The notes below the pieces were generated by a model. That model ran no database searches and was not told the DNA's origin. It saw only the letters and a program-made list of their open reading frames with translations. From the NCBI GenBank assembly GCA_011391595.1, contig JAABQG010000034.1, positions 1 to 39,468 of the forward strand: a stretch of 39,468 nt of DNA, written 5' to 3'. Origin of the DNA: Hydrogenophaga sp. (GTDB lineage: Bacteria > Pseudomonadota > Gammaproteobacteria > Burkholderiales > Burkholderiaceae_C). Position numbers and translations under genes: made by a program. How positions within the stretch are numbered: the stretch's first letter is position 1; every line of letters starts with the position of its first letter. Positions 17,957-27,131 of the stretch are shown one piece after another.

Positions 17957-19093
17957 ATGAAGACAGACCTCGCGAAACTCGCTGTTGCATTCACGTTGCT
18001 GGCAGTGCTGCCAGGCACTGGCCACGTCCGCGCCCAGGCATTGCAGGCGCCCGCCCAGCTGGCAGCCATCTATGCGCGCTCCGTCGACAAGCGCCTGGAC
18101 CTGCCAGCCGATGAGGCACAGCGCTACGGCCAGTTGCTGCAAGCCCGTCTGGGCGAGGCAGGACTCGAAATCAACAGGGACCAGGTCGTCATCCTTGTCG
18201 ATCGCCATCCCCGCGTTCAGGCGTTGTTGATGTACTGGCTGCCAGTACAGGGGGTGCCGGTCCTCCTCGGTGCATCGCCGGTGTCAACCGGCCGTTCGGG
18301 TGGGTTCGAGCACTTTCTGACGCCTCTGGGCGTCTTCGAACACAGCCCCGCCAACCCGGATTTCCGCGCCGAGGGCACCCGCAATGAACAAGGCATTCGT
18401 GGCTATGGCAGCAAGGGACTTCGGGTCTTTGACTTTGGCTGGCAACCGGCACGCAAGACCTGGGGAGATCAAGCGGCGTCGGTCATGCGCCTGCAAGTCC
18501 ACGCGACCGATCCGGATCTGCTTGAAGCAAGGCTTGGCAGCGCTCAATCCAAAGGGTGCATCCGCATTCCAGCATCCCTGAACAAGTTGATCGATCAGTA
18601 CGGCTTGCTGGACGCTGCCTACGAACAAGCGCCAGCGCAAGGCAAGGTGCCATGGGTCCTGCATCCGCAGCGCATGCCGACACCCTGGTCGGGGCGCTAC
18701 CTGGTTGTGCTTCAGACCGAGCGGGCCGAGCGGCCGTTCTGGTCGCCCGATCCACGTCCCGCAAAAAATTCTTCCCCGCAAGATGCGATCGGGACGAGCC
18801 CACTTGCGCCTGAAAAGCCACCCTCAGAAATCATCGCTGCCGCCCGAGGCCAGACTCTCAAAGCGCGTCAACGGCTTCAGGAACGCCAACTTGACCGTGC
18901 CAGTCGGACCATTTCGCTGCTTGCCGATGATGATTTCGGCAACGCCCGGCTCCCGGGAGTCCTTGTTGTAGTAGTCATCTCGGTAGATGAACATGATGAT
19001 GTCCGCATCCTGTTCGATCGCGCCGGATTCACGCAGATCGCTCATCATCGGGCGTTTGTCGGTGCGGGTTTCCACGCTGCGGTTGAGCTGTGA
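17957..19093 (+). CDS. L,D-transpeptidase (YkuD-domain) family protein with antisense-overlapping tail
   Basis: The frame reads 378 residues. A signal peptide (AVAFTLLAVLPGTG, cleavage near VRA|QA) leads to a YkuD catalytic domain. His182 lies in VHATDPD and Cys201 in SAQSKGCIRIP, the expected His...SxGC[IV]R signature of enzymes that cross-link peptidoglycan or anchor proteins to it. Recognisable homology ends near residue 265-275. From residue 290 on, the frame runs antisense to the end of dnaB, in exact codon-on-codon register. The last 89 residues are therefore probably an accidental tail gained by stop loss or a frameshift. A +1-type frame change would end at 18813, just before dnaB. The function of the domain is well supported; the true C-terminus is not. 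Confidence 0.75.
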   Translation: MKTDLAKLAVAFTLLAVLPGTGHVRAQALQAPAQLAAIYARSVDKRLDLPADEAQRYGQLLQARLGEAGLEINRDQVVILVDRHPRVQALLMYWLPVQGVPVLLGASPVSTGRSGGFEHFLTPLGVFEHSPANPDFRAEGTRNEQGIRGYGSKGLRVFDFGWQPARKTWGDQAASVMRLQVHATDPDLLEARLGSAQSKGCIRIPASLNKLIDQYGLLDAAYEQAPAQGKVPWVLHPQRMPTPWSGRYLVVLQTERAERPFWSPDPRPAKNSSPQDAIGTSPLAPEKPPSEIIAAARGQTLKARQRLQERQLDRASRTISLLADDDFGNARLPGVLVVVVISVDEHDDVRILFDRAGFTQIAHHRAFVGAGFHAAVEL

Positions 19094-20239
19094 GAGTGCG
19101 ATCACCGGGCACTGCAGTTCCTTGGCCAACATTTTCAGTCCGCGGGAGATTTCACCCAGCTCCGTCGCCCGGTTGTCGCCCGCCGAGCTGGAGCCACTCA
19201 TCAACTGCAGGTAGTCCACCACAATCAGGCCGAGCTTGCCACACTGGCGCGCTAGGCGACGGGCATTGGCGCGTAATTCACTGGTTGTGAGACCCGGCGT
19301 TTCGTCGATGTGCAGAGACACTGTGCGCAGCCGCTCGATCGCCTCGGTAAGGCGGGGCCACTCGTCGTCACTGAGTTTTCCGGTGCGCAGGTGGCCCTGG
19401 TCAATGCGTCCAATCGAGCCGACGATACGCACAGCAAGCTGGGAGGCTCCCATCTCCATCGAGAAAACGGCAACCGGCAGCCCTTCATTGAGTGCGACAT
19501 GCTCGGCGATGTTGATCGCAAAGGCTGTTTTGCCCATGGACGGGCGGGCCGCCAGCACCACCATATCGCCCGCCTGCAGACCAGAGGTCATACGGTCCAG
19601 GTCATAAAACCCGGTAGGCACACCCGTGATGTCATTCGGGTTGTCGGCCATTTCCTGAACACGGTCGAGCAACTTGACTACCAGCGAATCCATGGACTGA
19701 AAGCCTTGCTTCATGCGCGAGCCTTCCTCGCCGATATTGAATATCTTCTGCTCGGCTTCGTCGAGAATCCTGTCAACCGCCCTGCCTTGGGGATTAAAGG
19801 CGTTGGTGGCAATTTCGTCGCTGGCGCTCACCAGCTTGCGCAGGATGGAACGCTCGCGCACGATCTCCGCATAGCGCCGAATGTTGCTCGCGCTCGGAAC
19901 ATACTGCGCGAGAGAATTCAGATAGGCCAAGCCACCCGCCTCATCCGCCTTGCCCTGGTTCTGCAGGTGCTCAAATACCGTGATGACATCCGCCGGCTTG
20001 GATGCGTTGATAAGCGCCCCGGTGGCGCCATAGATGAGGCGGTGCTCGTAGCGGTAAAAATCGCTGTCCACGAGCAGGTCGCCTACGCGATCCCAGGCAC
20101 CGTTGTCAAGCAGCAACCCGCCCAGGACGCTCGATTCCGCCTCGATCGAATGCGGAGGAATGCGCAACTGCGCAACTTGCCGGTCACGTGGAAAATCGTC
20201 AACGTCACCGGAAAAATCCGTGGGGAATACTGCCGACAT
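18824..20239 (-). CDS. dnaB: Replicative DNA helicase DnaB
   Basis: A 471-residue hexameric 5'-3' helicase that unwinds DNA at the fork; the length equals E. coli DnaB. The N-terminal domain (IPPHSIEAESSVLGGLLLDN) is followed by a RecA-like motor domain with Walker A ARPSMGKTAFAINI, FSMEMGASQL, VVDYLQLMSG (Walker B) and ALSQLNRSVE. I chose ATG 20239, which has AAGGA seven bases upstream. A GTG at 20290 would add 17 residues unlike the family. It is downstream of rplI, separated from it by a hairpin and a 181-base gap with two DnaA-box-like sites. Its 3' end is overlapped by the L,D-transpeptidase frame. Confidence 0.97.
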   Translation of the reverse strand: MSAVFPTDFSGDVDDFPRDRQVAQLRIPPHSIEAESSVLGGLLLDNGAWDRVGDLLVDSDFYRYEHRLIYGATGALINASKPADVITVFEHLQNQGKADEAGGLAYLNSLAQYVPSASNIRRYAEIVRERSILRKLVSASDEIATNAFNPQGRAVDRILDEAEQKIFNIGEEGSRMKQGFQSMDSLVVKLLDRVQEMADNPNDITGVPTGFYDLDRMTSGLQAGDMVVLAARPSMGKTAFAINIAEHVALNEGLPVAVFSMEMGASQLAVRIVGSIGRIDQGHLRTGKLSDDEWPRLTEAIERLRTVSLHIDETPGLTTSELRANARRLARQCGKLGLIVVDYLQLMSGSSSAGDNRATELGEISRGLKMLAKELQCPVIALSQLNRSVETRTDKRPMMSDLRESGAIEQDADIIMFIYRDDYYNKDSREPGVAEIIIGKQRNGPTGTVKLAFLKPLTRFESLASGGSDDF

Positions 20240-20300
20240 GGTGGAATCCTTCAACACTCGAATGCTACGCCGCTTGGCGTCAATCGTCACCGGACAAGCC

Positions 20301-20352
20301 TGTGGACAAGATGTGGAATCGCCTTGGATTTATCGGGCAAAACTGTGGACAA
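20301..20352 (-). promoter_or_regulatory. Two DnaA-box-like sites upstream of dnaB
   Basis: TGTGGACAA occurs at 20301-20309 and again at 20344-20352 (TTGTCCACA on the minus strand). It differs at one position from the strong DnaA box TTATCCACA. The two sites are 43 bases apart in the short region that should hold the dnaB promoter. Binding is not established. Confidence 0.4.
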
Positions 20353-20370
20353 ACGATGCCGATTCCATGA

Positions 20371-20403
20371 AAAAAGCCGCCGGGCGCAAACCCGACGGCT
20401 TTT
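20371..20403 (-). terminator. Rho-independent terminator after rplI
   Basis: AAAAGCCG-T-CGGG and CCCG-G-CGGCTTTT pair around a six-base loop. On the minus strand the stem is followed by a further T-run. It sits 17 bases past the rplI stop. The A/T flanks on both sides mean it could also stop plus-strand transcription. Confidence 0.8.
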
Positions 20404-20419
20404 ACCGGGATGCCGCGGA

Positions 20420-20872
20420 TCAGGCGGATTCGCCGTACACCGTCACGGTGATGTCCACAAGCACGTCGGTGTGCAGGGACACGCTCACCGTGCTGTCGCC
20501 GACCAGCTTGATCGGGCCATTGGGCATGCGAACTTGCGCCTTGGCCACTTTATAGCCTTGCTTGTTGAGTTCTTCAGCGATGTCGTGATTGGTGACAGAG
20601 CCGAAAAGGCGTCCATCGACGCCGGCCTTCTGGGTCAGCTTGATGGTGCTGCCAGCCAGCTTCTCGCCTTGAGCCTGGGCTTCCTGCAATTTGGCGGCGG
20701 CGACCTTCTCCAGCTCAACACGGCGTGCCTCGAAAGCGGCCTTGTTGGCTTCGGTGGCACGACGGGCGCGCCCACCGGGGATCAGAAAGTTTCGGGCGTA
20801 GCCGTCCTTGACCTTGACGATCTCGCCGAGGTCGCCGAGGTTCACTACTTTTTCGAGCAGAATGATTTGCAT
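20420..20872 (-). CDS. rplI: 50S ribosomal protein L9
   Basis: A 150-residue large-subunit ribosomal protein. It begins [38 protein letters not shown], the diagnostic N-terminal L9 motif, followed by the long connecting helix (about 40-75) and the C-terminal RNA-binding domain with [16 protein letters not shown]. It is the fourth gene of the rpsF-priB-rpsR-rplI operon, 11 bases after rpsR. Confidence 0.98.
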   Translation of the reverse strand: MQIILLEKVVNLGDLGEIVKVKDGYARNFLIPGGRARRATEANKAAFEARRVELEKVAAAKLQEAQAQGEKLAGSTIKLTQKAGVDGRLFGSVTNHDIAEELNKQGYKVAKAQVRMPNGPIKLVGDSTVSVSLHTDVLVDITVTVYGESA

Positions 20873-20883
20873 GGTCGTGCTCC

Positions 20884-21165
20884 TTAGATGCGGTGCTGGT
20901 CGCTGTACGGCAGCATGGCGAGGAAACGCGCACGCTTGATGGCCGTGTTGAGCTGACGCTGGAAAATTGCGCGGGTGCCGGTCAGGCGTGCCGGGATGAT
21001 CTTGCCGTTTTCGGCGATGAAATCACGCAAGGTGTCCATGTCCTTGTAGTCGATTTCGACGACACCGGTCACGGTGAAGCGGCAAAAGCGCTTGCGCTTG
21101 AACAGCAGGTTTTGTGCGGGGCGCTTCGGGCGCTTGTCTTTGGTGAAACGTTTTGGTCCGGCCAT
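20884..21165 (-). CDS. rpsR: 30S ribosomal protein S18
   Basis: A 93-residue small-subunit protein. Its motifs [31 protein letters not shown] and the C-terminal [19 protein letters not shown] are typical of S18. The basic N-terminal extension ([18 protein letters not shown]) is usual in betaproteobacteria. It lies between priB and rplI. Confidence 0.98.
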   Translation of the reverse strand: MAGPKRFTKDKRPKRPAQNLLFKRKRFCRFTVTGVVEIDYKDMDTLRDFIAENGKIIPARLTGTRAIFQRQLNTAIKRARFLAMLPYSDQHRI

Positions 21166-21182
21166 GATGGACTCCTGAAAAA

Positions 21183-21470
21183 TTAATCTTGCTGAAACTC
21201 TTGAATATGAAGCACGACGAGCTTGCCATTGCGCGGGGTGGCCAGAAAGCCACTGAACCTCCAGAGGCTGCCGATGGGTTGAACGCCGAGTCTTTCGGCG
21301 AGGGCGCCCAGGGCAACGGCCTTGATCGCTGTCTTGACTTGTCGGGTCTGACCGGCTTCCTCGACGCTGGACTCATGTTCGAGCCGCAGATCAAGGGCAG
21401 GCAGACCAGCCGGCGTGTACCGCAAGGCCTTGGCCTCGCTGATACATGCTGTCAGGACAACGTGGTTCAC
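21183..21470 (-). CDS. priB: Primosomal replication protein N (PriB)
   Basis: A 95-residue OB-fold single-stranded-DNA-binding protein of the replication-restart primosome. It resembles single-strand binding proteins: [31 protein letters not shown], then [19 protein letters not shown] and [25 protein letters not shown]. The start is a GTG at 21470, 19 bases after the rpsF stop. Its place between rpsF and rpsR is the classical order. Confidence 0.95.
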   Translation of the reverse strand: MNHVVLTACISEAKALRYTPAGLPALDLRLEHESSVEEAGQTRQVKTAIKAVALGALAERLGVQPIGSLWRFSGFLATPRNGKLVVLHIQEFQQD

Positions 21471-21489
21471 ACCGCGCTGACAGGCTGTA

Positions 21490-21855
21490 TCAGGCTGCGT
21501 ACTCGGCTTGGTTAGACTTGCGGGCTTCCTCGCGCTCGACCGTCTTCATCATCGAAGAAGGGCCTGTTTCGGCCTGCTTCTTCTGTACAGTCAGGTGACG
21601 AAGCACCGCGTCATTGAATTTGAAGGCATGCTCGAGTTCAGCCATCACGGCCTGATCGGCCTCGATGTTGACGCACAGGTAATGGGCCTTGCCCAGTTTG
21701 TTGATCTGGTAGGCCAACTGACGGCGACCCCAGTCCTCCACGCGGTGCACTTTGCCACCGCCGGCGGTGATCATGCCCTTGTAGCGCTCCAGCATGGCCG
21801 GAACCTGTTCGCTCTGATCTGGATGGATCAGCAAAATGATTTCATAATGACGCAT
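21490..21855 (-). CDS. rpsF: 30S ribosomal protein S6
   Basis: A 121-residue small-subunit protein that binds next to S18. It begins [22 protein letters not shown] and continues with [28 protein letters not shown] and [19 protein letters not shown]. The start at 21855 has AAGGAG upstream. The open frame to 22044 is intergenic and upstream coding and was not used. It is the first gene of the ribosomal/replication cluster. A TATAAT box lies 86-91 bases upstream, and a perfect DnaA box touches its ribosome site. Confidence 0.98.
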   Translation of the reverse strand: MRHYEIILLIHPDQSEQVPAMLERYKGMITAGGGKVHRVEDWGRRQLAYQINKLGKAHYLCVNIEADQAVMAELEHAFKFNDAVLRHLTVQKKQAETGPSSMMKTVEREEARKSNQAEYAA

Positions 21856-21865
21856 TGAGACTCCT

Positions 21866-21874
21866 TGTGGATAA
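21866..21874 (-). promoter_or_regulatory. Perfect DnaA box adjoining the rpsF ribosome site
   Basis: The minus strand reads TTATCCACA (21874-21866), the consensus DnaA box, running directly into the AAGGAG ribosome site of rpsF. Chance occurrence of a 9-mer here is possible. Two weaker boxes lie upstream of dnaB in the same cluster. Confidence 0.4.
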
Positions 21875-21940
21875 CCCGAAGAGGGCTTGATGTGAGCTGC
21901 CCCCGGCGTCGAATCGGAGTGCAGCAAGGCGGAATTTCGA

Positions 21941-21946
21941 ATTATA
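21941..21946 (-). promoter_or_regulatory. Probable -10 box of the rpsF operon
   Basis: TATAAT on the minus strand, in the AT-rich part of the gap between the symporter stop and rpsF. The -35 region is poor. It is the only good -10 hexamer in the gap. Confidence 0.45.
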
Positions 21947-21994
21947 GCCTGCCCAAGGGTGCGGTGGGCGACGAGCCCAGCGCGCTGATTTGCC

Positions 21995-24115
21995 CTACTG
22001 TTCGTCGAGTCGGGGATAGCGCACGAAATCGACCAGATCCTCAACCGCCTTCCCCGGCGCTGGCGTCAGCAGGCTGACCACAACAATGACGATAAAACCC
22101 AGCACCACGCCAAATACACCTGCCGAGATGGGCTGGATATCCCACCATAGCACCACCGGTGAAGTGACTCCGAAGATGTGGCGCAACCAGGGTTGTGTCG
22201 TCAACATGTAAAAGAAGGTGATGCCCAAGCCGAAAACCATGCCCAGCGACGCGGCAAGCCCCGTCGCACGCTTCCAGAAGATGCCCAATGTCAACGCTGG
22301 AAAAAACGCAGCGGCCGCAAACGAAAAGGCGGCAGACACCAGAAACAGGATATCCGCGGGTTTCTGGGCGGCCAGATAAGCGGCGCTCAGTGCCACGATC
22401 AGCAGCAACACCTTGGAGATCGTCACACGGCGCGCGGTCGACGCGTTGGGGTCGATCATCTTGTAATAGAGGTCGTGACTCAACGCACTGGCAATGGTGA
22501 GCAAAAGGCCGTCGGCCGTCGACAGTGCTGCCGCCAGCCCGCCGGCCGCCACCAGCCCCGAGACCACATAGGGCAAGCCCCCGATCTCCGGCGTGGCCAG
22601 CACGATGATGTCGCCGTCAATGGAGAGCTCATTGAGCTGCAGGATGTTGTCATGATTCACGTCGACAACCGAGAGCAGGTTCGGGTCAACCTTGCTCCAG
22701 GCCAGCATCCATTGGGGGAGCTGGTCAAAAGGCGTGCCCACCAGCACTTGAAAAACCTCGTATTTCACGAGCACCGCCAGTGCCGGCGCAGTGAAGTACA
22801 GCAGAAATATGAAAAAAAGTGACCACGAAACGGACTCCCGTGCCTCCTTGACGCTCGGCGTTGTGTAGTAGCGCATGAGGATATGTGGCAAGGCGGCCGT
22901 GCCAAGCATCAGGCAGAAGATCAGGGCCAGAAAGTTCCGCCGTGACACCTCAAATTCCAGTTGCTCGGCCGGTGTTCCTTTTGGATCCCCGGAAAACTGC
23001 TGCCCGTGCAGCGGCATCCCGTTCAGGGGTTTGGCCTTGGCGTCAGCCACCGCCCGGGCAGCCGTCCATGTCTTGAGCGCAGCAGCCTCATCCTTGGGCA
23101 GGCCATAGAGCGCTTTTTCCGCCGCCACAATATCAGAGTCTGGCGCATGCGCCGCCTTGAGTTCGGCGGATCTCTTCACGGCGTCTGACTTGTCTGAGCG
23201 CAGCGCAGCGCGAGGATCCTTCAGCTTCTCGGCCAGCTCCGCGGAGCGCTTTCTGAAAATCTCGCGGACTTCAACCTCTCCAGGATCGGCCGTCAGGCGC
23301 TTCTCCAGCGCAGTGACCTTTTCCAGCTGGAAACCGTAGATCGCCTGGGGCACCGGCACGCCCGTCTGCTTGACCGAGAGCCATATCACGGGCAACAGGT
23401 AGGCCGTGATCAGCACGATGTACTGCGTCACCTGCGTCCAGGTCACCGCGCGCATTCCGCCCAGAAACGAACACACCAGAATGCCGCCCAGCCCGAGGAA
23501 AATACCTAGTTCGAAGGCCACGCCGGTCAGGCGCGATGTAATCAGACCCACGCCATAAATCTGCGCCACCACATAAGTGAACGAGCAGAGGATCGCCGCC
23601 AGGATCCCAAGAAAGCGCGGCACGTTGCCACCGTAGCGCGCGCCCAAAAAATCGGGAATCGTGAACTGCCCGAACTTTCGCAGATAGGGCGCCAGAAACA
23701 GGGCCACCAGGCAGTAACCACCGGTCCAGCCCATGATGAAGGCCAGGCCGCTGTACCCGGTGAGGTAGAGAGTCCCCGCCAGACTGATGAACGATGCCGC
23801 CGACATCCAGTCCGCGCCCGTCGCCATGCCGTTGTAGACCGCCGGCACCCGACGTCCCGCGACGTAATACTCTACCGCGTCGGTGGTCCGGCTCATGATG
23901 CCGATCCCCGCGTACAGCAATAGGGTGGCGAGCAGGAAAATGATGCCAATCCAGCGCCGGGAAAGCCCCATCTGCTCAAAAACGGCCAGCGCCAGCACGA
24001 AAACCAAGAAACCGGCCGTATACCAACCGTACACCTTGTCGAGGTTCCTGCGAAACGCCCGACGGGCGCTCAGCGACTCTGCCGGTCCGGGGCTGCCTTC
24101 AGACGCTCCGGACAT
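21995..24115 (-). CDS. Sodium:solute symporter large subunit, VC_2705 type
   Basis: A 706-residue membrane transporter of the sodium/solute symporter (SSS) family, subgroup VC_2705, related to acetate permease ActP. SSS features are [27 protein letters not shown] residues (84-104), [28 protein letters not shown] (151-163) and [23 protein letters not shown] (518-540). Two additions stand out. One is a charged, Ala/Lys/Glu-rich insertion of about 125 residues at roughly 263-390. The other is an EF-hand-like loop D485[11 protein letters not shown]496 between membrane segments. The small DUF4212 subunit is encoded three bases upstream. The substrate, perhaps a short-chain carboxylate, is inferred from family only. 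Confidence 0.88.
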   Translation of the reverse strand: MSGASEGSPGPAESLSARRAFRRNLDKVYGWYTAGFLVFVLALAVFEQMGLSRRWIGIIFLLATLLLYAGIGIMSRTTDAVEYYVAGRRVPAVYNGMATGADWMSAASFISLAGTLYLTGYSGLAFIMGWTGGYCLVALFLAPYLRKFGQFTIPDFLGARYGGNVPRFLGILAAILCSFTYVVAQIYGVGLITSRLTGVAFELGIFLGLGGILVCSFLGGMRAVTWTQVTQYIVLITAYLLPVIWLSVKQTGVPVPQAIYGFQLEKVTALEKRLTADPGEVEVREIFRKRSAELAEKLKDPRAALRSDKSDAVKRSAELKAAHAPDSDIVAAEKALYGLPKDEAAALKTWTAARAVADAKAKPLNGMPLHGQQFSGDPKGTPAEQLEFEVSRRNFLALIFCLMLGTAALPHILMRYYTTPSVKEARESVSWSLFFIFLLYFTAPALAVLVKYEVFQVLVGTPFDQLPQWMLAWSKVDPNLLSVVDVNHDNILQLNELSIDGDIIVLATPEIGGLPYVVSGLVAAGGLAAALSTADGLLLTIASALSHDLYYKMIDPNASTARRVTISKVLLLIVALSAAYLAAQKPADILFLVSAAFSFAAAAFFPALTLGIFWKRATGLAASLGMVFGLGITFFYMLTTQPWLRHIFGVTSPVVLWWDIQPISAGVFGVVLGFIVIVVVSLLTPAPGKAVEDLVDFVRYPRLDEQ

Positions 24116-24118
24116 GCT

Positions 24119-24394
24119 TCATTCCTCGCGCTCCTCGAAGCCGTGCCGGATATCGAGCAGCCCCATGTACCACCCATAAAACCACACGATGAAACAGTAG
24201 ACGGCCAGTGAGCCCTGCGCGCCCATCCAGAAGCTGAATGGCCAGCCAAAAAAGCTGAAATTCAAGTCACGCGCGTAGTAACTCATGACAAAGGTCGCGA
24301 CAAACCAGATCGACAGCAAACCAGCCGTCAGGCGAAGGTTGCTACGCCAGTACCGGCGACGTGATTGTCCTTGCGCAGTGTCTCCATGTGGCAT
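24119..24394 (-). CDS. Symporter small subunit, DUF4212
   Basis: A 91-residue membrane protein with two predicted helices (about 27-45 and 59-80) and a charged tail. It begins with the family signature RRYWRSNLRL and ends LDIRHGFEEREE. DUF4212 proteins are found next to VC_2705-type symporters and are taken to be their small subunit. I chose ATG 24394 because GAAGGG stands eight bases upstream; TTG 24400 is a possible alternative. The two genes are three bases apart and surely co-expressed. ppsA lies upstream in the plus direction but is transcribed separately. Confidence 0.88.
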   Translation of the reverse strand: MPHGDTAQGQSRRRYWRSNLRLTAGLLSIWFVATFVMSYYARDLNFSFFGWPFSFWMGAQGSLAVYCFIVWFYGWYMGLLDIRHGFEEREE

Positions 24395-24513
24395 CGTCAA
24401 GACCCTTCAGGCCGGTTCAATCTTTTTCAATGATCCCTCATTTCCACGAAACGCGGGTCTGATCTGCTGGGGCCTGCCGGACGGACAACGCTTTTTCGGG
24501 CGTCCTTGCCCGC

Positions 24514-26904
24514 TCACCCGGCCAGTTGCTTCCAGGTGTCGATCACCGAGTCGGGGTTCAGGGAAATGGAACTGATGCCCTGGTCTCGCAACCACAGGGC
24601 AAAGTCCGGATGATCGCTGGGCCCCTGACCGCAGATCCCGATGTACTTGCCCTGGGTCAGACAGGCCCGGATCGCCTGGGAAATCAATGCCGTAACGGCA
24701 GGATCTCGCTCATCAAAATCAACTGCCAGCAGTTCCAGCCCGGAGTCGCGGTCCAGCCCCAGCGTGAGTTGCGTCAGGTCATTCGATCCGATTGAAAACC
24801 CGTCAAAGTACTGCAGAAATCGCTCCGCGAGGATGGCATTGCTCGGCACCTCGCACATCATGATGAGCTTCAGCCCGTTCTCGCCGCGTTGCAGTCCCTG
24901 CTGACCCAGCAACTGGGTCACGCGATCTGCCTGACCGAGGGTGCGGACGAACGGCACCATCACCTGCACATTGGTCAAGCCCATGTCGTTGCGCACTCGC
25001 CGTATTGCCTCGCATTCCATGGCGAAAGCCTCCCTGAACTCTGCGCTGATGTAGCGGGCCGCCCCGCGGAATCCGAGCATGGGGTTCTCTTCTTCCGGCT
25101 CGTAGCGGCTACCGCCGATCAACTTGCGGTACTCATTGCTCTTGAAGTCCGAAAGGCGCACGATCACCGGTTTGGGCCAGAACGCGGCGGCGATCGTCGC
25201 CACCCCCTCGGCCACCTTGTCCACGTAGAAGGCGCGCGGTGAGGCGTGGCCACGCGCGACCGATTCAACCGCCTTTTTCAGGTCGGCATCGATGTTCGGG
25301 TAGTCCAGGATCGCCTTGGGGTGCACCCCAATGTTGTTGTTGATGATGAACTCAAGGCGCGCCAGCCCGACGCCGGCATTGGGCAACTGGCAGAAGTCGA
25401 ACGCGAGTTGCGGATTGCCCACGTTCATCATGATCTTGAGGCCGATTTCGGGCATGGCGCCGCGCGCAACTTCGGTCACCTCGGTTTCAAGCAAGCCGTC
25501 GTAGACGAAACCGGTATCACCCTCGGCACAACTGACCGTCACCAGCGTGCCGTCGTTCAGCCTTTCAGTGGCGTCGCCACAGCCGACGACCGCAGGAATG
25601 CCCAGTTCGCGGGCAATGATGGCCGCATGGCAGGTGCGCCCACCCCGGTTCGTGACGATAGCGCTGGCGCGTTTCATCACCGGCTCCCAGTTCGGATCGG
25701 TCATGTCGGTGACGAGCACGTCGCCCGCCTGCACCTTGTCCATCTCGGACAGGTTGTGCACCAGACGTACCGGGCCGGTCCCGATCTTCTGCCCGATTGC
25801 ACGCCCCTCGGCGAGCACGGCGCCGCGTCCCTTGAGCTTGTAGCGCATCTCGGCCTTGCCCTGCGCCTGGCTCTTCACCGTTTCGGGTCGCGCCTGCAGG
25901 ATGTAGAGCAGGCCGTCGGCACCGTCCTTGCCCCACTCGATGTCCATGGGGCGGCCATAGTGCTGCTCGATCACCAGCGCGTAGCGGGCCAACTGCTCGA
26001 CGTCTGCGTCGGACAGCGAGTAGCGGTTGCGCTGCTCGGTAGGCACGTCGACCGTCTTGACCAGTTTGCCGCTCGCCGCTTTCTCTTCAGGAGACGTGAA
26101 CACCATCTCGATCAGTTTGGAGCCCAGGCTTCTGCGGATCACCGCCCGCTTGCCATCACGCAACATGGGCTTATGGACATAAAACTCGTCCGGGTTGACC
26201 GCGCCCTGCACCACGGTCTCGCCGAGCCCGTAGCTGGACGTGATGAACACGACGTCTTCAAAGCCGGTTTCGGTATCGATGGTGAACATCACGCCCGCCG
26301 CGCCCAGGTCCGAACGCACCATGCGCTGCACGCCGGCAGACAACGCGACATCGGCGTGGGCAAAGCCTTTGTGCACGCGATAGCTGATGGCGCGATCGTT
26401 GTAGAGCGAGGCAAACACCTCCTTCATCTTGTGCAGCACATCCTCAATGCCATGCACATTCAGGAACGTTTCCTGCTGGCCCGCGAACGAAGCGTCCGGC
26501 AGATCCTCGGCCGTCGCCGAGGACCTCACGGCAAAGGTCGCCGCCGCGTTACCGCTGCTCAGCAATGTGAAGGCGTCGCGAATCGCCGCCTCAAGATCGG
26601 CGGGGAAAGGCTGGGATTCGACCATGGCGCGAATCTCTGCACCCGCCTCGGCCAACGCGCGCACATCGTCAGTGTCAAGCGCATCCAGACGTGCGTTGAT
26701 ACGGGCCGTCAGGCCGTCATGCTGAAGGAACTGGCGGAAGGCATGCGCGGTGGTGGCAAACCCCGTGGGCACCCGAACCCCCGAAGGCAACTGGGAAATC
26801 ATTTCGCCGAGGCTGGCGTTCTTGCCGCCCACCGCCTCGACATCGGTCATTCTCAGGTTCTCAAACGGTACGACCAAGGCGGTCGGGCTGAAAAGTGCAG
26901 ACAT
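24514..26904 (-). CDS. ppsA: Phosphoenolpyruvate synthase
   Basis: A 796-residue enzyme that makes PEP from pyruvate and ATP during growth on pyruvate, lactate or similar carbon sources. Domains in order are the ATP-grasp nucleotide domain ([15 protein letters not shown] and [27 protein letters not shown]), the swivelling phosphohistidine domain with catalytic His in [21 protein letters not shown], and the PEP/pyruvate barrel with [26 protein letters not shown] and [12 protein letters not shown]. The length matches the family (about 790). CTGGAG precedes the ATG. It diverges from its regulator gene ppsR across 227 bases. Confidence 0.97.
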   Translation of the reverse strand: MSALFSPTALVVPFENLRMTDVEAVGGKNASLGEMISQLPSGVRVPTGFATTAHAFRQFLQHDGLTARINARLDALDTDDVRALAEAGAEIRAMVESQPFPADLEAAIRDAFTLLSSGNAAATFAVRSSATAEDLPDASFAGQQETFLNVHGIEDVLHKMKEVFASLYNDRAISYRVHKGFAHADVALSAGVQRMVRSDLGAAGVMFTIDTETGFEDVVFITSSYGLGETVVQGAVNPDEFYVHKPMLRDGKRAVIRRSLGSKLIEMVFTSPEEKAASGKLVKTVDVPTEQRNRYSLSDADVEQLARYALVIEQHYGRPMDIEWGKDGADGLLYILQARPETVKSQAQGKAEMRYKLKGRGAVLAEGRAIGQKIGTGPVRLVHNLSEMDKVQAGDVLVTDMTDPNWEPVMKRASAIVTNRGGRTCHAAIIARELGIPAVVGCGDATERLNDGTLVTVSCAEGDTGFVYDGLLETEVTEVARGAMPEIGLKIMMNVGNPQLAFDFCQLPNAGVGLARLEFIINNNIGVHPKAILDYPNIDADLKKAVESVARGHASPRAFYVDKVAEGVATIAAAFWPKPVIVRLSDFKSNEYRKLIGGSRYEPEEENPMLGFRGAARYISAEFREAFAMECEAIRRVRNDMGLTNVQVMVPFVRTLGQADRVTQLLGQQGLQRGENGLKLIMMCEVPSNAILAERFLQYFDGFSIGSNDLTQLTLGLDRDSGLELLAVDFDERDPAVTALISQAIRACLTQGKYIGICGQGPSDHPDFALWLRDQGISSISLNPDSVIDTWKQLAG

Positions 26905-27131
26905 GGGAAGGCTCCAGAAGTAATAAACCGGTCACGGCTGCGCAGGTCTCCGTCGGAAACCCGATGACTTTGGTGTTGTTCGAATCGGTCGGTGCAGCGC
27001 ATGGAAAGGCGGAACATTCAAAAATCTGGTGAGACTCTGGCCCGCCTGACTGGCCGACCGGGCTCACCGCTGTCATTCTAGGCCCGACCACTCATATTAC
27101 ATTTGCAGTGTCCTGAACACCAAAACCACCT
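26905..27131. other. Divergent control region between ppsA and ppsR
   Basis: This 227-base gap must hold the promoters of both genes. I see no strong -35/-10 pair, no clear operator palindrome and no terminator. The only AT-rich hexamer near ppsR is TATTAC, about 35 bases before its ATG. Confidence 0.4.

Noticed and set aside
20240..20290. GTG start that would add 17 residues to DnaB
   Set aside because: ATG 20239 has a proper ribosome site and gives the normal 471-residue length.
24481..24513. Hairpin CGGGC...GCCCG after ppsA as a terminator
   Set aside because: On the ppsA strand the stem is followed by A residues rather than a T-run.
25246..26967. 573-residue plus-strand open frame
   Set aside because: Antisense shadow of ppsA.
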